DNA of 64,000 nt from an uncultured Acidobacteriota bacterium (GTDB taxonomy: Bacteria > Acidobacteriota > UBA6911 > RPQK01 > JAJDTT01), in the NCBI GenBank assembly GCA_951812665.1, contig CATOST010000010.1:1-64000 (forward strand), written 5' to 3'. The notes below the pieces were generated by a model, which had not been told where the DNA came from, did not search any database, and was given only the letters and a program-made list of their open reading frames with translations. Position numbers and translations under genes: made by a program. Positions 42,097 through 51,586 of the stretch are shown piece by piece. Positions within the stretch are counted from its first letter, which is position 1, and each line of letters begins with the position of its first letter.

Positions 42097-44299
42097 GGAA
42101 CCAGCGCCACCTCGACCTGAAACCGGCCGAATCGATTCTGATCTCCCTCCAACTCGAAGGCCAGGATCTTCTCGAGACGAGATCTGCAGACCTGGACCCG
42201 CGTCCACTCCCGGGTCCGAACGACAACTCGATAATCCCGCTCCGGCAGGACGTTGTAAAGGCAGAGGCCGTGGCGGCGGATCAGCTTGAGATCCAGGGTG
42301 ACCGTCGAATCGGCGGCGGCGTAGACGGCGTTCAAGATCCGGAGGCCCTTGGAGTTGGCGTTCAGCAGCAGCGGGCAGCCGGGGGGCGGCGGCCCCAACC
42401 GGAGGGTCGCCTGCTGGCCCGGATCCAGGGGAGGCGCCGTAAAGTAGCGTCCATCCACGATGTGAATGTAGTTCACTCCGTCCGCCGAGACCCCTTCCAG
42501 GGGAACGTCGCTCTCCACCATGAACCCTTCCAGGCGCCGGCCTGTCGGGTTGGCCAGCGTCACGCTCTCGGGAGAGTTCGCGCGGAAGCGGATGGACTCA
42601 TAGTCGTTCATCGTCTCATACAGCATCTTCTCGCTGGCCAACCAGAACCCGAGCCGCTCGGCCAGAGTGATGGCGTAGATCAGGTAGTCCAGGGTCCCTC
42701 GCCCGTGGTTGACGCTGGCGTCGGCGCTGAAGAGGGGATGGTATTGGAGCGTGTAGACTCCGTTCTCCAACCAGTAGGGGTCTTCTTCACCATCGTCCGA
42801 ACCCAGCTCGAATTCCCAGGGGGGTTTTCGGGTGGTGGCTTCCTGAGCCGGGGAAGGGGCTTTCCCATGCCGGCCCGAGTAGATCAGGTCCACCAGGCGA
42901 TAGTCGCAGTCGTATTCGTGGGTCCGGTCCCAACCCCGCAGTGCCTCGTGCTTCTCCACGCGGGTGATGAACGGGTGATAGGGGAACCAGAAACCGGTGC
43001 TGGCCACGGTGTAGCTGCCGTCGGTCTCGTAGGCATGCTTGCCATATTCCCACATGTCGTAGAAACAGAAGGTGCAGGTTCCCAGCACGCGGGGGGCATG
43101 CTCGTACAGATAGGCCATGGCGTCCAGGGTCTCGGGATGGGCGTGGGCCCCGCCATGCCGGCCGCAAGTGTAGACCCGGATCCCCAGACGCTCCTCCGTG
43201 ATCCGGACGTGGTCGTAGAGCCCCTTTCCCACCAGATAGGTGGGCGGGGCGCCGGCCAGGCTGTCATTGTGAAGCCCCGCCTCCAGGAACTCGTACTTGC
43301 CGACCTCGCGAACCCAGAGCCGGGATTGCTCGTCGGTGGCGGAATCGGCTGCAATGACCGGGTCGAGAATGTCCCAACTGGCCGGCACCAGATTGGCCGC
43401 TTCGTACTCCAACATGGCGAGGTCGGCTGAATTGTCCACATCGTGCCGCAGGGAGAGGACACCCCGGTAGCTGCCGAACACGCGCAGACGGGAGGAAGGA
43501 AGTCCCCGGTTCCGCTGCTTCAGGAGCCGGGCCAGAAAGTAGACCAGCGTGTCTCCCCAGTGGACCGGATTGTTCCAGTGCCGGATCTCGTCCACGTACA
43601 GGTGCGCCTGCAGCACCCCGCCCAGGAACTCGAAGACCTGGTTGGCCACGAAGAGGGTGTTCCCGGTGAGGACGATCCCGTCGCCGAGCCGGCTCCGGGT
43701 GGCGGTGGAGGCGTCCCTGAGGTCTCCCGAAATCTCGTACAGACCGGCCGGGACCTGTGAGCCGGCGGCGGCTTCGACGCGGTGGACCGAGCCGCCTCGG
43801 GCTCCCGAGACGTAGAGATCCTCCCAGGTGGAAGCGTCACTGAAGGGGGAATCGTCCGTCCATCCCCAGCCGCTGTAGCCCTGTGGCCGCTCCAGCCGGG
43901 ATCGCTCCAGACCCAGGAGCGCCTCGGGGAGATTGGTCCTGCCCGTCACCATGAGAAAGAAGTCCGGATCCTGGAGGCGGTCCCGGATCCGGGAACGGGT
44001 GCTCTCCTCCAGGCGGGCGGCATTGGGAACCACGAGAGTCTGATACTCCGGGATCGATTCCCGCAGCTCCTCCTCGTCGACGGTGTCGTGCTTCAAGTTC
44101 AGCCGGTTGAGGAACGCGGAGGCGGCGTTTGGCGCCAGATAAGCGTACTCCCCTTGAGCCAGCGGGCCCGCTCGCCCCAGGCATCGGTGAACTCGTAGAT
44201 CCGGTCTCGATCCAGGGCCTCCCGGACGTAGAGCTGCCGCGAGCTCTCGCTTTTGAGCAGGGCGATGTTCTGGCGCAATTTCGGTGGCATGTCGGTCAC
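42093..44299 (-). CDS. NodB-like (polysaccharide deacetylase fold) protein, interrupted by one frameshift
   Basis: Begins at 44299 (MTDMPPKLRQNIALLKSES) and loses frame near 44150, where GGGG needs one more G to join RARWLKG to EYAYLAPNAAS; after that the frame is open to 42093, giving about 735 residues in total. The N-terminal third looks like a class I glutamine amidotransferase-like or flavodoxin fold (EYQTLVVPNAARL). The middle has SLRHDVDNSADLAM and YTCGRHGGAHAHPETLDAM, the acidic pair and His pair expected of NodB-like deacetylases of the HDVD type. The C-terminal third is beta-rich. It sits 34 bp after the permease stop, in the transporter operon, and its TGA overlaps the GNAT start. 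The indel lies in a homopolymer, so sequencing error and real mutation are both possible. Confidence 0.7.
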
Positions 44300-44332
44300 T
44301 CCTGGTCGCAGCTCCCGGCGAGGGAGGGGTTT

Positions 44333-45187
44333 TCAAATCTTCAGCCGCGGGTCCAGGGCGTCGCGAAGCCCGTCCCCGAGAAAATTTACGCTCAACAGAC
44401 TCAGGAAAATCAAGAGACCCGGAAAGATGGCCAACCAGGGGGCGACCTTCAGGTAGTGCTGAGCGTTGAGCAACATGTTGCCCCAACTGGGAAGGGGAGG
44501 CTGAATGCCGAGCCCCAGGTAGCTGAGGCTGGACTCGGCCAGGATGGCGTAGCCCAGGTTGAGGGTCGCGTAGACGATGATGGGAGCCATGGTGTTGGGC
44601 AGGATGTGCCGCAGAATGATTCGCCAGTCGGGAATCCCCACCACCCGGGCCGAGTCCACGAACTCCATCTCCCGCAGCGAGAGGAAGGAGCCGCGAACGA
44701 TGCGCGCCAGGCTCATCCACCCGAAGACCACCAGGATGCCGACGATCTCCCAGACGGTCCCCTTCCCCAGGCGGGAGAGGATCAGGAGCAGGGGCAGGCT
44801 GGGAATGGAGAGCATGAGGTCGGTGAAACGCATCAGGAGAGTGTCGATGAAACCCCCGAAGTATCCCGAGACGGCGCCGATGAGGATGCCGGCCAGGGCG
44901 CTCAGCAGAGCCGCCGAGAGGCCCACGAAGAGGGAGACGCGCCCTCCCTGCATCAGCCGCGTCAGGACGTCGCGGCCGAGCTCGTCCGTCCCCAGCCAGT
45001 GGGACGCGGAGGGGGGTTGCAGATGCTGCTGCAGCTGGATCCGGCTGTAGCTGTGAGGCGAGAGCCAGGGTCCCAGCAGCGAGGCCAGGGCGATGACTCC
45101 CAGGAGGCTCAAGGAGACCATGGCCAGGCGATGCCGGCGGAGCCGCTGCCAGGCGGTAACGCCCGATCGGGGTTGAGAGGGTTCCAT
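44333..45187 (-). CDS. Peptide-type ABC transporter permease (DppC/OppC family)
   Basis: 284 residues, six transmembrane helices starting with MVSLSLLGVIALASLLGPW. The EAA loop that contacts the ATPase is VDSARVVGIPDWRIILRHIL. SHWLGTDELGRDVLTRLMQG is the conserved OppC N-terminal motif. Second permease, 10 bp after the DppB-like gene. With its partner it moves oligopeptides, opines or similar solutes; substrate not determinable. Confidence 0.93.
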   Translation of the reverse strand: MEPSQPRSGVTAWQRLRRHRLAMVSLSLLGVIALASLLGPWLSPHSYSRIQLQQHLQPPSASHWLGTDELGRDVLTRLMQGGRVSLFVGLSAALLSALAGILIGAVSGYFGGFIDTLLMRFTDLMLSIPSLPLLLILSRLGKGTVWEIVGILVVFGWMSLARIVRGSFLSLREMEFVDSARVVGIPDWRIILRHILPNTMAPIIVYATLNLGYAILAESSLSYLGLGIQPPLPSWGNMLLNAQHYLKVAPWLAIFPGLLIFLSLLSVNFLGDGLRDALDPRLKI

Positions 45188-45196
45188 GGTGGGCGG

Positions 45197-46153
45197 TTAC
45201 TCCATTCGGATCCTGGGGTCCAGAAAGGCGTACGCCACTTCGGCCAGCAGATTGAACAGGGCCACCAGCACCCCGAAGATGAGGAAGATGGCCATAGCCA
45301 GGTAATAGTCGTTGTTCATCAGCGAATCGAAGATCAACCTCCCCATGCCGGGCCACGAGAAGACGATCTCGGTCACCACGGCTCCGCCGATCAGGGCGGG
45401 AATGGTCAGGGCAATCAGGGTCACGATGGGAATCAGAGCGTTCCTGAGGGCGTGGCGCAACCAGATCACCCTTCCCGAAAGACCCTTGGCCCGGGCCGTC
45501 AGAATGTAGTCCTGGCGGATCACCTCCAGCAGGCTGGAACGCATGTAACGCATCCAACTGGCGGTGCTGAAGAAGCTCAGCACCAGAACCGGGGCGACGT
45601 AGTACCGGGCCTGCCCCCAGAAGCCCAGGCCCGGCTCGATGGAGGGATGCCCTCCCGGCGGCAGCCAGCCGAGAACCACCGAGAAGAGGAGGATCACCAG
45701 AATCCCCGACCAGAACACGGGAAAGGAGATCCCCACGAAGGCCACCAGCGAAAGCAGATAGTCGACCAGGGAATACTGGCGCAGAGCGCTGTAGATCCCG
45801 ATGGGAATGGCAATGAGGATGCTCACCAGCAGGCTGAGGCCGGTCAGGGCCAGGGTGTTGGCCAGGCGTTGAGGCAGGATGCTGGTAATGGGCCGGTGGT
45901 AGAGGCGGGAATAGCCCAGGTTCCCCTGAGCGACCTGGGACAACCAGCGGAAGTATTGGACATGTATCGGATCGTCCAGGCCATAGACTTCCCTCAAGTG
46001 CTGGACTTCCTCCGGCGTCACGTTGGGATTGGACAGCACCAGCATGTCCATGGGGTCCCCCGGCGCCAGTTGCATCAGGCTGAAGACCACAACGGTCACG
46101 AAGAAGACCACGGGGATGGTCTGCGCCGTGCGCCTCAGCAAATGTCGATACAT
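45197..46153 (-). CDS. Peptide-type ABC transporter permease (DppB/OppB family)
   Basis: 318 residues from ATG 46153, whose first base is the last base of the substrate-binding protein's stop (TGATG). MYRHLLRRTAQTIPVVFFVT begins the first helix, followed by the OppB motif LAPGDPMDMLVLSNPNVTPE; EAA loop TARAKGLSGRVIWLRHALRN. An open frame continues upstream to 46402 through the repeat array, but the M-Y-R-H start is clearly the real one. Confidence 0.93.
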   Translation of the reverse strand: MYRHLLRRTAQTIPVVFFVTVVVFSLMQLAPGDPMDMLVLSNPNVTPEEVQHLREVYGLDDPIHVQYFRWLSQVAQGNLGYSRLYHRPITSILPQRLANTLALTGLSLLVSILIAIPIGIYSALRQYSLVDYLLSLVAFVGISFPVFWSGILVILLFSVVLGWLPPGGHPSIEPGLGFWGQARYYVAPVLVLSFFSTASWMRYMRSSLLEVIRQDYILTARAKGLSGRVIWLRHALRNALIPIVTLIALTIPALIGGAVVTEIVFSWPGMGRLIFDSLMNNDYYLAMAIFLIFGVLVALFNLLAEVAYAFLDPRIRME

Positions 46154-48057
46154 CAGTCGGCTCCGTTGGGAGATTCCGAATTGAAGAGGGAGGGCTTTCC
46201 TGTGGTCCGGTGGCGGCTTGGTGCCAGGTTGGTTCGGAATCCGGCGACAAGAAAGTCGCCGGTCCCAGTGGGCGGCAAGAAAGCCGCCCCTTCCAGTGGG
46301 CGACAAGAAAGTCGCCCCTCCCAGTGGGCGGCAAGAAAGCCGCCCCTCCTGTTCGGCGGCAAGAATGCCGCCGCTCCCAGACGCCACTCGTCTACTCCCC
46401 AACCCAGGTAATGATCGGGGTACGGGACGTAGCCGGTCAGCCGCTGGTCCATGCTCACGACCCGGACGTGCCAGTACAGGGGCAGGGTGGGCAGCTCGCG
46501 AACCCAGACCTCCTGCTGGCGGCGCAGCAGGCCATAGCGCTCCTCGTCGTCAATGGTGCCCAGCGCCTGCCGGATCAGGTCCTTGTTCTCCTGGACCGCG
46601 TCCCAAGGCGACCTTGGCGTCAACTGATCCAGGTTGGTGGCATTGGGCCACCAGAGCCCATAGGCCGACACCGTGGCTTCGGGCTGGACCACCCAGCGCC
46701 AGACGGCCACGCCTCCCGGTGGCAGATTCTGTTTCTGCAGCGTGTCCGGAAAGAGCAGCCGCGCCGATTCGGGCCGGATCTCCACCCGGATGCCCAACTC
46801 CTGCCACAGGGCCTGGAGCACGGACACCACCTGCAGCCGGGTCCGGTCCCCCGCTATCGTGATCAGGGTCAGGCGCATGGGCTCTCCCCGGGCGTTTCGG
46901 AGCGGCCCGTCCCCTTCCCTGGTCCAACCGGCCTGCTCCAGGAGCCTTTGCGCCTGTTCCGGATCATAACCATACCGGGACAGCCCGGGGTTGTGAGCCG
47001 GATGACTGGGGTGGACCCAGGAGTGGGCCGGGGGCTGCTTTCCCCGAAAGATGGCGTGGTTGATCCCGGCCCGGTCGACGGCCAGAAGAAGGGCCTGCCG
47101 CACCCTCAGGTCGTCGAAAGGGGGGTGCTTGATCTGCAAAGTGGCATGCTCCAGCCAAGCCACCTCCACATACCGGATTTCGATCCCGGGTGTCTCCTCC
47201 AATTCACGAGCCTGCTCCAGCGTGAGCCAGCCGTCCGTGAGCTGGACCTGCCGGGTGGAGACGGCGATGGCCAAGGCGTTGAGATCGGGAATCACCCGCA
47301 CCAGGATCCGCTCCAGGCTGGGCGGCGGGCCCAAGTTGTAGGCTGGATTGCGGACCAACAGGATATGGCTGCCCGAGACCCATTCCCGGACCTGGAAGGG
47401 ACCGTTGGCCCGCGGATAGACGCTGACCCTCTCGTCGGCCAGGAACCGGTCCCAGTAGGCTCCTCCCTCCGAGCGGTACTGCTTCCAGATGGGGCGATAG
47501 TAGCGCTCAGGGATGAGACGCAACCGGAGGTCCGAGTTCCCGAAGGGCCACAACGTCTTGTAGGCCACCCGGATCGTGTGAGAATCCAAGGCCTCCACGT
47601 CGCCGATGGGCTCCATGTAGGACGCCCCGTGAGGATACTGTTCGTCACTCATGAGCTCCCACGCGAACGCGGCATCGTGGGCGGTGATCTCGGTTCCGTC
47701 GGCCCATTGCAGACCCCGCCTCAGATGGAAGGTGGCGTCCATCACCCCCTTTTCGTAGTCCACCTTCAAGAGACCGTTCTCCAGGCTGGGCAACTCGGTA
47801 CAGAGCACGCAGTAGGGCCGCCGCCGGGAATCGATGAGCAGCAACGGACGCCAGATGAAGGAGCCCACGTCGCCCGAAACCATCAGGTTTCCCACGATTC
47901 CGAAAAGAGCGTCCGGTTCCTGGGAAACGCCGATGACCAAGGTCTTTCCGGGCTCCGGAATGGGGAGATCCGCATGCCCGCTACAAGCCGGAGCGGCCAC
48001 ACAGACAATGGCCGTCAGGAGCAAAAATCGGAAAACCGGCAGCAGCGTCGACATCAT
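46153..48057 (-). CDS. Family 5 substrate-binding lipoprotein with repeat-derived C-terminus
   Basis: 634 residues from ATG 48057 (48054 also possible). Lipoprotein signal with Cys (VCVAAPACSGH). The SBP_bac_5 fold is seen in LRRGLQWADGTEITAHDAAF, ANGPFQVREWVSG, RQALLLAVDRAGIN and HPAHNPGL. The natural end is near residue 560 (DHYLGWGVDEWRLG). The last 75 residues are translated from five 28-bp hairpin repeats plus about 90 bp (GGFLAAHWEGRLSCRPLEG and similar), yet the frame stays open and the stop still overlaps the permease start. It captures the solute for the transporter in the periplasm; ligand unknown. The ATPases are encoded divergently. Confidence 0.88.
   Translation of the reverse strand: MMSTLLPVFRFLLLTAIVCVAAPACSGHADLPIPEPGKTLVIGVSQEPDALFGIVGNLMVSGDVGSFIWRPLLLIDSRRRPYCVLCTELPSLENGLLKVDYEKGVMDATFHLRRGLQWADGTEITAHDAAFAWELMSDEQYPHGASYMEPIGDVEALDSHTIRVAYKTLWPFGNSDLRLRLIPERYYRPIWKQYRSEGGAYWDRFLADERVSVYPRANGPFQVREWVSGSHILLVRNPAYNLGPPPSLERILVRVIPDLNALAIAVSTRQVQLTDGWLTLEQARELEETPGIEIRYVEVAWLEHATLQIKHPPFDDLRVRQALLLAVDRAGINHAIFRGKQPPAHSWVHPSHPAHNPGLSRYGYDPEQAQRLLEQAGWTREGDGPLRNARGEPMRLTLITIAGDRTRLQVVSVLQALWQELGIRVEIRPESARLLFPDTLQKQNLPPGGVAVWRWVVQPEATVSAYGLWWPNATNLDQLTPRSPWDAVQENKDLIRQALGTIDDEERYGLLRRQQEVWVRELPTLPLYWHVRVVSMDQRLTGYVPYPDHYLGWGVDEWRLGAAAFLPPNRRGGFLAAHWEGRLSCRPLEGAAFLPPTGTGDFLVAGFRTNLAPSRHRTTGKPSLFNSESPNGAD
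46243..46372 (+). repeat. AAGAAA-loop hairpin array C, inside the substrate-binding protein gene
   Basis: Five units at exact 28-bp spacing (46243, 46271, 46299, 46327, 46355). Stems alternate GGCGAC/GTCGCC and GGCGGC/GCCGCC; loops AAGAAA, last AAGAAT. Linkers are mostly YCCAGTG. Unlike arrays A, B and D there is no G-rich leader hairpin. The array is open in all six reading frames and is read as the C-terminus of the binding protein. Confidence 0.9.
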
Positions 48058-48080
48058 CAGTTCCTGACTCCCGTCTTGCC

Positions 48081-48093
48081 CGAGCCGGGCTCG
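48081..48093. promoter_or_regulatory. Palindrome in the divergent transporter promoter region
   Basis: CGAGCC-G-GGCTCG, a perfect 6+6 inverted repeat in the 110 bp between the divergent binding-protein and ATPase genes, with TATATT 8 bp away on the plus strand. Possible operator; no regulator gene is adjacent. Confidence 0.3.
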
Positions 48094-48167
48094 CGACGGT
48101 ATATTGGCGGCCTCCATGGCCCGGGGTCAACCGTCCCGCATAGAGGCGCGGCTGGGGATCCGCACCT

Positions 48168-49154
48168 GTGACTCACCTGCTGGAAGTAAAACGATTGAGT
48201 GCCCGCTACCATACGCCCGGCGGCGTGGTTCGAGCCGTCGACTCCATCTCCTACTCTCTGGATCAGGGGGAGACTCTGGGACTCGTGGGCGAGAGCGGCT
48301 GCGGCAAGAGCGCCAGCGCCCTCTGCCTGCTCAGACTCCTGCCCGACCCTCCCGGAAAGATCGTGGGAGGCGAGATCCGCTTCGACGGACGGGACCTGCT
48401 GAAGCTCAGCGAGGAGGAGATGCGCAAGGTCCGCTGGTCCGAGATCGCCATGGTCTTTCAGGACCCGCTGGCTTCCCTCAACCCCGTTCTGACCATCGGC
48501 TTCCAGATCCAGGAGGTGTTGCGGTTGCACGAGGGTATGACCTACCGCCAGTCCCGGGACCGGGCCGGCGAGCTGCTGGGCCTGGTGGGGATCCCCGACC
48601 CGAAGAGGCGGCTGGACCAGTACCCTCACGAGTTCTCCGGTGGAATGCGCCAGCGGGCCATGATCGCCATGGCCCTGGCGTGCAATCCGCGAGTCCTGAT
48701 CGCGGACGAACCGACGACCGCGCTGGACGTGACCCTGCAGGCCCAGATCGTGGACCTGGTCAAGGAACTGCAGCAGAAGCTGGGGATGGCGGTGCTCTGG
48801 ATCAGCCACGACCTGGGAGTGATCGCCCGGCTGGCCCAGCGGGTGATGGTCATGTACGCCGGCGCCATCGTGGAGGAGGCCGACGTCCGAGACCTCTACG
48901 CAACTCCCCGGCACCCTTACACCCGAGGTCTCCTGCGAGCCACCCCGCATGCCGGCGCCGGGCGGGAGCGCCTGGTCTCCATTCCGGGGCAGCCCCCCGA
49001 CCTGATCGAGAAGCTTCCGGGCTGTCCCTTCGCTCCGCGTTGCGAGCACACTGTGGAGCGGTGCCGCCGGCAGGTCCCCGCGCTGGAGACGGTGGGACCG
49101 GCTCATTTGGTGTCCTGCTGGGAGCAGGACGAACTGGTGGGAGGTGCCGGTTGA
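48168..49154 (+). CDS. Peptide-type ABC transporter ATPase (DppD/OppD family)
   Basis: 328 residues from GTG 48168. Walker [12 protein letters not shown]-loop [11 protein letters not shown], signature [13 protein letters not shown], Walker [16 protein letters not shown]-loop WISHDLG. The C-terminal oligopeptide/dipeptide domain has [14 protein letters not shown] and the Cys-rich [15 protein letters not shown] that in this family can bind an iron-sulfur cluster. Partner of the permeases encoded divergently. The next ATPase overlaps its stop (TTGA). Confidence 0.94.
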   Translation: MTHLLEVKRLSARYHTPGGVVRAVDSISYSLDQGETLGLVGESGCGKSASALCLLRLLPDPPGKIVGGEIRFDGRDLLKLSEEEMRKVRWSEIAMVFQDPLASLNPVLTIGFQIQEVLRLHEGMTYRQSRDRAGELLGLVGIPDPKRRLDQYPHEFSGGMRQRAMIAMALACNPRVLIADEPTTALDVTLQAQIVDLVKELQQKLGMAVLWISHDLGVIARLAQRVMVMYAGAIVEEADVRDLYATPRHPYTRGLLRATPHAGAGRERLVSIPGQPPDLIEKLPGCPFAPRCEHTVERCRRQVPALETVGPAHLVSCWEQDELVGGAG

Positions 49155-50137
49155 CTGTCCCGGACGCGCCGGAACTGGTGCGGGTGGAAGGACTCAAGCA
49201 GTACTACCCGGTGAACCGGGGCGTCCTGTTCCGGCGCCAAGTGGGAGCGGTGCGCGCCGTCGACGGCATCTCCTTCCTGATTCGGAAAGGGGAGACGCTG
49301 GGGCTGGTGGGAGAGAGCGGTTGCGGCAAGTCGAGCACCGGGCGGGCCATCCTGCAACTGCAGCGTCCCACCGCAGGCCGGGTCTTCCTGGACGGCGTGG
49401 AGCTGACCGAGCTCAAAGGCCGGGCTCTGAGGCGCATGCGCCGCCGGATGCAGATGATCTTCCAGGATCCATACGCCTCCCTGAACCCCCGGATGACGGC
49501 GGGACGGATCCTGTCCGAACCGCTGGAGATCCATGATTTGGCCCGGGGGCGCCGGAAAGAAAGGGTGCGGGAGCTCATGGAGCTGGTGGGACTCAATTCC
49601 GGCTACGCCGACCGCTATCCACACGAGTTCTCCGGCGGCCAGCGCCAGCGGATCGGCATCGCCCGGGCCCTGGCCCTGCAACCCGACTTCATCATCTGCG
49701 ACGAGCCGGTTTCGGCTCTGGACGTCTCGATTCAGGCGCAGGTCATCAATCTTCTGGGGGATCTCCAGGATCGGTTCGGCCTGACCTACCTGTTCATCGC
49801 CCACGATCTGAGCATGGTCCGGCACATCAGCGACCGGGTCGCGGTCATGTACCTGGGCCGGATCGTCGAGCTGGCCGACCGGGACGACCTCTACGAGGCT
49901 CCGCTGCACCCCTACACGCAGGCTCTGATCTCGGCGGTTCCCCTGCCCGATCCCGATCTCGAGTCCCGGCGCAGCAGAACCGTCTTGAAGGGAGATCCAC
50001 CCGACCCGGCAGACCCGCCGGCCGGCTGCAACTTCTGCACCCGCTGTCCGGTTGCCATCGATCGATGTCACCGGGAGGACCCCCCGCTCCAGGAGGTTCG
50101 GCCGGGCCACTGGGCGGCCTGTCATTTGGTTGCGTGA
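49151..50137 (+). CDS. Peptide-type ABC transporter ATPase (DppF/OppF family)
   Basis: 328 residues from TTG 49151, overlapping the upstream TGA; the frame is open far upstream but homology starts here ([20 protein letters not shown]). Walker [12 protein letters not shown]-loop [12 protein letters not shown], signature [13 protein letters not shown], Walker [15 protein letters not shown]-loop FIAHDLS; C-terminal [16 protein letters not shown] and Cys-rich [14 protein letters not shown]. Forms the ATPase pair with the preceding gene. Confidence 0.93.
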   Translation: MTVPDAPELVRVEGLKQYYPVNRGVLFRRQVGAVRAVDGISFLIRKGETLGLVGESGCGKSSTGRAILQLQRPTAGRVFLDGVELTELKGRALRRMRRRMQMIFQDPYASLNPRMTAGRILSEPLEIHDLARGRRKERVRELMELVGLNSGYADRYPHEFSGGQRQRIGIARALALQPDFIICDEPVSALDVSIQAQVINLLGDLQDRFGLTYLFIAHDLSMVRHISDRVAVMYLGRIVELADRDDLYEAPLHPYTQALISAVPLPDPDLESRRSRTVLKGDPPDPADPPAGCNFCTRCPVAIDRCHREDPPLQEVRPGHWAACHLVA

Positions 50138-50162
50138 ACGTTCCATGAGGGAGACAAACGTC

Positions 50163-50768
50163 ATGAAGAAACCGATTGGTCTCGCAATTGTTCTGCTTTC
50201 GGCCTCCGTTTCCGCACTCGGGGAGACTGAAACGTCACCGGCGGAAACGGATGCCATCGCCAGCATCCAGGAGAAAGGGGGGCTGGTGCTGGAAGTCGCC
50301 CAAAATGACCCCAGCCTCGACGTCGCCTTCCATCTGGCCTCGGAACCGGCAGCGGACGGAGATCTGGCGCCCCTGGAGCAGCTCGCGAACGTGGTCAACC
50401 TGAACCTTCGCAATACGGCCGTCACCGATGCCGGTCTGGCCCACTTGAAGGGACTCAAGACCCTCCAGCGCCTCCACCTGGAAAAGACCGCCATTACCGA
50501 CGCCGGACTGGTGCATCTCAAGGACCTGACCAACCTGGTCTACCTGAACCTGTACGAGACGGCGGTCAGTGACGCCGGCCTCCAGCACCTGAAGGGCCTC
50601 TCCAAACTCCGGAAGCTGTTCGTCTGGAAGACCAAGGTGACCCCGGAAGGGGTGGACGGCTTGCGCAAGTCACTGCCCGAGCTGGAAGTTGTCCTGGGCC
50701 AGGAACTCGCCCCCGATCCTCCCGAGAAGAAGACCGACAAGGAAGAAGAGGAGAAAAAGGCGGACTGA
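50163..50768 (+). CDS. Exported leucine-rich repeat protein
   Basis: 201 residues from ATG 50163 with GAGGGAG 9 bp upstream (ATG 50145 is in frame). Signal peptide MKKPIGLAIVLLSASVSALG. Four LRR units of 23-24 residues, each L-x-x-L-x-L-x-x-T-A-I/V-T/S-D-A-G-L-x-H-L-K (for example TAVTDAGLAHLKGLKTLQRL). The C-terminus is Lys/Glu-rich (PPEKKTDKEEEEKKAD). This LRR class is common in Planctomycetota and Acidobacteriota; a protein-binding role is likely. It follows the ATPase gene by 25 bp but is probably unrelated. Confidence 0.8.
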   Translation: MKKPIGLAIVLLSASVSALGETETSPAETDAIASIQEKGGLVLEVAQNDPSLDVAFHLASEPAADGDLAPLEQLANVVNLNLRNTAVTDAGLAHLKGLKTLQRLHLEKTAITDAGLVHLKDLTNLVYLNLYETAVSDAGLQHLKGLSKLRKLFVWKTKVTPEGVDGLRKSLPELEVVLGQELAPDPPEKKTDKEEEEKKAD

Positions 50769-50777
50769 GATCGCGGA

Positions 50778-51542
50778 TCAGACGCAGCCGGGATACTCCC
50801 GGCCCCTCAGCAGCCGATAGTTCGGGGCGGGCGTCGACGGGTTCGTCCACTTGGAGCGGGCAGTCATGTAGTGCACGGCGAAACCGCGTCTGGAGTGATT
50901 CGTCCGGTTGGGCCGCGAGCTGTGCAGCAGCAGGCTGTGATGGAATGAGCAGCTCCCGGCCGGCATCACCATGGGCACCTGGGACGCCAGGTCCATGGCG
51001 CTCGCCGGAACCTGCTTGTCGATACGGTCACCGATCTGCCAGGGCTCGCCATGGTCCAAGACTCCCCCGAGGTGGCTGCCCGGAATCACCCACATGCTCC
51101 CGTTGGCCACGGTGACGTCATCCAGCGCCGACCAGCAGGTGACCAGCGCCATGGGGTCGATGGTGAAATAGGCCGAATCCTGGTGGTAGGGCTTCTCGAC
51201 GCCGCCCGGCGGCTTCATGAAGAGTTGGCTCTCGAAGAGCTTCACGTCAGGACCGATCAGGTCCTCCACCATGTCCAGAATGGCGTCGTTCCTGGCGTGG
51301 CGGAGAAAAACGGGGTCGTTCTCGGCGCAATGGTCCAGCTTGCGAATCGTCTCGACGGAACGGCGGCCGTTGGCCGTGGGCTCCAACTCCAGATTCCCCT
51401 CAGGAAAGGGGACTCGTCCGTCGGCGATGTCCGCCGTTCGCTGTTTCAGCCGCTCCACCTCGTCCGGGGGGATGACGTTTTCCACGATCAGGTAGCCCTG
51501 GGTTCGATACTGAGAGATCTGGGCTTCGGTCAGTTTCTTCAT
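50778..51542 (-). CDS. Phytanoyl-CoA dioxygenase family protein
   Basis: 254 residues from ATG 51542. Fe(II)/2-oxoglutarate fold with the H-x-D motif KPYHQDSAYF (His about 137, Asp 139), distal His in CSFHHSLLLHSSRPN and the 2-oxoglutarate Arg in SSRPNRTNHSRRG. N-terminal MKKLTEAQISQYRTQGYLIV is typical of PhyH-family proteins. Substrate unknown. Convergent with the LRR gene, only 9 bp apart. Confidence 0.88.
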   Translation of the reverse strand: MKKLTEAQISQYRTQGYLIVENVIPPDEVERLKQRTADIADGRVPFPEGNLELEPTANGRRSVETIRKLDHCAENDPVFLRHARNDAILDMVEDLIGPDVKLFESQLFMKPPGGVEKPYHQDSAYFTIDPMALVTCWSALDDVTVANGSMWVIPGSHLGGVLDHGEPWQIGDRIDKQVPASAMDLASQVPMVMPAGSCSFHHSLLLHSSRPNRTNHSRRGFAVHYMTARSKWTNPSTPAPNYRLLRGREYPGCV

Positions 51543-51586
51543 GCCCGGAAGTATAGCAATGGGAAGGAAAGAGGAAAGGGGAACAA

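Noticed and set aside
42093-46334. Open frame of 1413 codons on the minus strand
   Set aside because: Its first half runs through two permease genes and a repeat array in the wrong frame. Only the part below about 44150 is the NodB-like protein.
46243-46372. CRISPR array
   Set aside because: Units are 18-bp hairpins with near-identical 10-bp linkers, so there are no unique spacers, and no cas genes are present.
44129-46411. Plus-strand frame of 760 codons opposite the transporter genes
   Set aside because: Composition (Gln/Asp/Gly/Pro-rich) and the lack of a recognisable domain show it is antisense shadow.
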